Of a stretch of DNA of 36,351 bases, positions 34,284 through 36,351 are shown in pieces. Location of the stretch: assembly GCA_002439735.1 (NCBI GenBank), contig DJPG01000112.1:1-36351 (forward strand), in the 5' to 3' direction. The notes under the pieces are model-generated. The model had not been told where the DNA came from and searched no databases. It saw nothing but the letters and a program-made list of their open reading frames with translations. The position numbers were made by a program, and so were the translations under genes. This stretch comes from Firmicutes bacterium UBA6418. Its GTDB lineage: Bacteria > Bacillota > Clostridia > Peptostreptococcales > Anaerovoracaceae. The number at the start of each line of letters is the position of its first letter. Positions within the stretch are counted from its first letter, which is position 1.

Positions 34284-34600
34284 TTTTCCGCTTCCTCCCC
34301 ACTGCTGTTTCCGTACTGTGTTTCCACGACCATCCCTTCTTCCAGGGGTGTGATGCACGTCCGGATGTTCGATTTTCCGTTTACGATCATAACGCAGTCC
34401 GTGCATCTTCCGATCGCACAGAACATGCCGCGCGGATCATGTTTTTTTGTCGTATATCGGTGTACCATAACGCCGGCTGCATGAAGCGCTTCTGCGATCG
34501 GCTCTCCCTCAAATCCGGTCATATCCTGACCGTCATAGGTAAAATGTACCTGCCGCCCTTTTTCAAAGGTCTCGAGAATCGGATGTTGTTCTATTCTCAT
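34280..34600 (-). CDS. [2Fe-2S] ferredoxin-like subunit, HcnA-like
   Basis: A 106-residue protein of the Fer2_4 type. C61, C66 and C69 in FCAIGRCTDC and C82 in RTCITPL give the Cx4Cx2C-x12-C pattern that binds a plant-type [2Fe-2S] cluster. HcnA and the small subunits of D-hydroxyproline dehydrogenase have this form. Its stop overlaps the next start (ATGA), so the two are translationally coupled. It follows the alcohol dehydrogenase gene by 65 bases. Confidence 0.9.
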   Translation of the reverse strand: MRIEQHPILETFEKGRQVHFTYDGQDMTGFEGEPIAEALHAAGVMVHRYTTKKHDPRGMFCAIGRCTDCVMIVNGKSNIRTCITPLEEGMVVETQYGNSSGEEAEK

Positions 34601-34665
34601 ATTCTGTTTCCTTCCTTTCCGTATTTTTCAGTTGTCCTGCGATTCTTGGAATCCCGCCAGAGCCG

Positions 34666-35829
34666 TTACGCATAGGCATCTTCCAGAATATCCAGAACAT
34701 CCTGCTCGGTTATTTTCATCGGATTGATCGCGAGCATGCGGTATGCCATCGTACCCTCCACAATGGTGCCGAACATCTCTCTTGTGACTCCGACTTCTTT
34801 CAGTTTGATTGGTATGTTCAGGTCTTTTGCCAGCTGAAAGGCTGCTTTGGCTGCCAGCTTCGCTGCTTCTTCGGCCGAAAGCGCCGAAACATCCTCACCC
34901 AATGCCTGCGCGATGTCACGGAATTTTTCCGGACAGGCAGGCGCGTTCTTTTTTATGCAGTAAGGGAGCAAAAGTGCGTTTGCCTCTCCGTGCGCGACAT
35001 GCGCGATCGCGCCCATTGTCTGGGAAATGCCGTGCACAACTCCCAGTCCGCCATTCATAAAAGCGACACCGGCTAACGTGCTCGCGAGCGCCATATCCGC
35101 TCTGGCTTGTATATCATTGCCGTCTGCTGCCGCGCGGCGGATGCTCCCTGCGATCAACTTGATCGCTTTCAGTGCGAAAAGATCCGCGACCGGATTTTCA
35201 CGTTTGGATACATAGCTCTCGATTGCATGGGTCAGAGCGTCCATGCCGGTCGTCGCGGTAATGAAGGGCGGCATACCGGTCTGAAGCTCCGGATCGATCA
35301 CCGCGATCTTCGGGATCAGATACGGACTGGTGATCGAAAGCTTTACATTTCTCTGCTTGTCCGCGATCACGGCCGCAGCCGTCATCTCACTTCCGCTGCC
35401 CGCGGTTGTCGGGATCGCGATCAGTGGCATGCCCGGTTTTGTGACGGTTTTGCTTCCGCCGAAAAGATAATCGCGGCAGGAGCCTTCATGCGTCATGAGC
35501 ATGCAAACCGCCTTTGCCGTATCGATCGGACTGCCGCCGCCCACTGCCAGAACGACGTCCGCTCCGCTTGTTCTCAGAAGCTCCGCGATCCGGTCAATAT
35601 CCTCGACCGCAGGCTCCGGCACCGCTTCCGCAAAGATCCGGTAGTCCATTCCCGCTTCCGCGAGGCTTGCTGTGATCTTTTCGATGATCCCGGATTTCGC
35701 GACATGCCTTCCGGTCAGGATAAATACCTTCTGAAATTTCATTTCATTCTTTAGAATACCGCCCAGCTGCCTGTGAATCCCGATCCCGTATCGGATCCCG
35801 GCCGGCATGGCAAATGTAAAATCATGCAT
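34666..35829 (-). CDS. Iron-containing alcohol dehydrogenase
   Basis: A 387-residue group III (iron-type) alcohol dehydrogenase. The NAD-binding region has GGGSPIDTAKAV near 96-107, and the metal site is in DALTHAIESYVSK near 190-205 and GVVHGISQTMGAIAHVAHGEANALL near 255-285, with the histidines and aspartate placed as in the family. I start at ATG 35829, five bases after GGAGGAGGGG, because the in-frame extension to 35859 is not family-like. It is the first gene behind the sigma-54 promoter, so it should be made with the dehydrogenase complex. It may reduce an aldehyde released by amine oxidation, or oxidise an alcohol to the substrate; both are inference. Confidence 0.92.
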   Translation of the reverse strand: MHDFTFAMPAGIRYGIGIHRQLGGILKNEMKFQKVFILTGRHVAKSGIIEKITASLAEAGMDYRIFAEAVPEPAVEDIDRIAELLRTSGADVVLAVGGGSPIDTAKAVCMLMTHEGSCRDYLFGGSKTVTKPGMPLIAIPTTAGSGSEMTAAAVIADKQRNVKLSITSPYLIPKIAVIDPELQTGMPPFITATTGMDALTHAIESYVSKRENPVADLFALKAIKLIAGSIRRAAADGNDIQARADMALASTLAGVAFMNGGLGVVHGISQTMGAIAHVAHGEANALLLPYCIKKNAPACPEKFRDIAQALGEDVSALSAEEAAKLAAKAAFQLAKDLNIPIKLKEVGVTREMFGTIVEGTMAYRMLAINPMKITEQDVLDILEDAYA

Positions 35830-35906
35830 AGCTACCCCTCCTCCTACTCTGATGGACACAGATAAATTTGCTGAATTGCATTTTTTTTAATACATTTTTA
35901 TGTATT

Positions 35907-35924
35907 ATGCAAAATTCGTGCCAA
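35907..35924 (-). promoter_or_regulatory. Sigma-54 (RpoN) -24/-12 promoter of the redox operon
   Basis: On the minus strand TTGGCACGAATTTTGCAT matches the consensus TTGGCACG-N4-TTGCW in full. The GG and GC dinucleotides are exactly 10 bases apart. Transcription would start near 35898, about 70 bases before the alcohol dehydrogenase ATG. Such promoters are silent until an ATP-driven enhancer-binding protein acts. Confidence 0.85.
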
Positions 35925-36002
35925 CTTCATTCTGGGCGGTACGCATTGGTTTTTCCCCATTTTTTGTTTGTTTTACAAATTATTTTTAAATTTCTTTGTT
36001 AA

Positions 36003-36042
36003 AAATGCATATTTTCATGCATTTCGATGCGTTGGCGCATCG
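36003..36042. promoter_or_regulatory. Two adjacent inverted repeats, candidate enhancer sites
   Basis: AAATGCAT-attttc-ATGCATTT (36003-36024) is followed directly by CGATGCG-ttgg-CGCATCG (36025-36042). They are centred about 115 and 135 bases upstream of the sigma-54 start, the usual distance for enhancer-binding proteins, and an AT-rich stretch (about 35945-36000) that could bend lies between. The second repeat is followed by TTTTT on the plus strand and so also resembles a terminator, but no plus-strand gene precedes it. Confidence 0.5.
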
Positions 36043-36114
36043 TTTTTGCTGCAGAAGCGGAGCCATGCAGATCCGGGCGTTCTCACCTTTCGGCATGTGC
36101 GCCGACGGGCATGC

Positions 36115-36151
36115 AAAAAAAAACGCACATCGACCTTTCGGAAGATATGCG
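36115..36151 (-). terminator. Rho-independent terminator of the right-edge gene
   Basis: On the minus strand CGCATATC pairs with GATGTGCG (one G-T pair) around an inner CC-gaaa-GG, followed by nine T. It lies 63 bases after the stop of the DUF1703-like gene and shields the sigma-54 promoter region from read-through. Confidence 0.8.
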
Positions 36152-36214
36152 CAAGCATATAGATTTTCTTTTTGATGTTTATCCCGATCGCCGGTTCCTA
36201 TGGCCGGATCTTGA

Positions 36215-36351
36215 TCAGATTCCATCCGCTTTCTTCACCATACAGCCTTTCTTGAAGAAGCAGACAGCGTATTTGAGTATTTCCTGATAGCCGTCGTCCT
36301 CCAGTGGGATCGCGTACTTTTGCTCCTCGATCTGCGCGAGTGCCTCCTCAC
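36215..36351 (-). CDS. Partial CDS, C-terminus of a DUF1703/PD-(D/E)XK-type protein
   Basis: The last 44 codons of a minus-strand gene that enters from the right edge; stop TGA at 36215. The visible residues include EEALAQIEEQKYA, DDGYQEILKYAVCFF and KKGCMVKK. This matches what I recall of the end of AAA-ATPase-like/PD-(D/E)XK nuclease-family proteins (DUF1703), common in multiple copies in gut Clostridia and Bacteroidetes, in which the Q-xx-YA, GY-x-E-I and YG-xx-F-x-KK segments are conserved. Function is not established for that family. Only the tail is seen, so domain content upstream is unknown. Confidence 0.7.
   Translation of the reverse strand, partial: EEALAQIEEQKYAIPLEDDGYQEILKYAVCFFKKGCMVKKADGI

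Noticed and set aside
36086..36123. GCATG-CATGC hairpin next to a run of A
   Set aside because: The short stem is not followed by T on either strand in the reading direction; the A-run belongs to the neighbouring minus-strand terminator.
1..36351. CRISPR arrays, insertion sequences, tRNA and rRNA genes
   Set aside because: No regularly spaced repeats, transposase motifs or cloverleaf-type sequences were seen in any gap; absence is by eye only.

Overview
The window reads as a chromosomal segment of an anaerobic, low- to moderate-GC Firmicute of class Clostridia. The evidence is the classic Firmicutes order priA-def-fmt-yugP-rsmB-prpC-prkC-rsgA-rpe, strong AGGAGG-type ribosome binding sites, TTG and GTG starts, a QueH-type queuosine enzyme, an AsnA-type asparagine synthetase, and flavin/iron-sulfur catabolic enzymes with a sigma-54 promoter. 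Genus cannot be read from the sequence. A Eubacteriales lineage is a reasonable guess.

Layout from left to right. 1-1188 (minus): a PLP aminotransferase followed by the first ten codons of an ornithine-cyclodeaminase-like gene that runs off the left edge. 1463-1810 (plus): a small double-LysM protein without a signal peptide. 1955-5488 (minus): an imidazolonepropionase-like amidohydrolase and the DNA-uptake channel ComEC. 5689-8772 (plus): a class A penicillin-binding protein. 8929-21622 (minus): a 12-gene housekeeping run, queH-asnA-priA-def-fmt-yugP-rsmB-prpC-prkC-rsgA-rpe-nhaC. It joins tRNA modification, replication restart, N-terminal protein processing, ribosome maturation and the PASTA kinase/phosphatase pair. 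21742-22665 (plus): a TIGR01212-type radical SAM protein. 22781-25359 (minus): thymidine kinase then a secreted SH3b/glucosaminidase autolysin. 25569-26865 (plus): an AT-richer two-gene cassette of a Cro/CI-type regulator and a nucleotidyltransferase, resembling a toxin-antitoxin module, with a palindrome placed inside its own promoter. 26933-27268: a small four-helix membrane protein. 27507-29514 (plus): a D-aminopeptidase (DppA, M55) and an M20 amidohydrolase behind a structured untranslated leader.

29687-35829 (minus) is the most distinctive block. It is a tightly packed operon for an iron-type alcohol dehydrogenase, a four-part flavin/iron-sulfur amine or imino-acid dehydrogenase related to HcnABC/octopine oxidase/D-hydroxyproline dehydrogenase, and an NhaC-family transporter. 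The large flavoprotein ends in a two-cluster ferredoxin module, which fits an anaerobic electron exit. Upstream sits a full-consensus sigma-54 (-24/-12) promoter at 35907-35924, with two adjacent inverted repeats at 36003-36042 at the right distance for an enhancer-binding activator. No activator gene is in the window. The right edge holds the C-terminus of a DUF1703-type nuclease-fold protein with its own terminator.

The best candidates for something under-described are the sigma-54-driven dehydrogenase operon, the regulator/nucleotidyltransferase pair with its promoter-embedded operator, and the leader RNA before dppA. All functional assignments are from motif recognition by eye; no database search was run.
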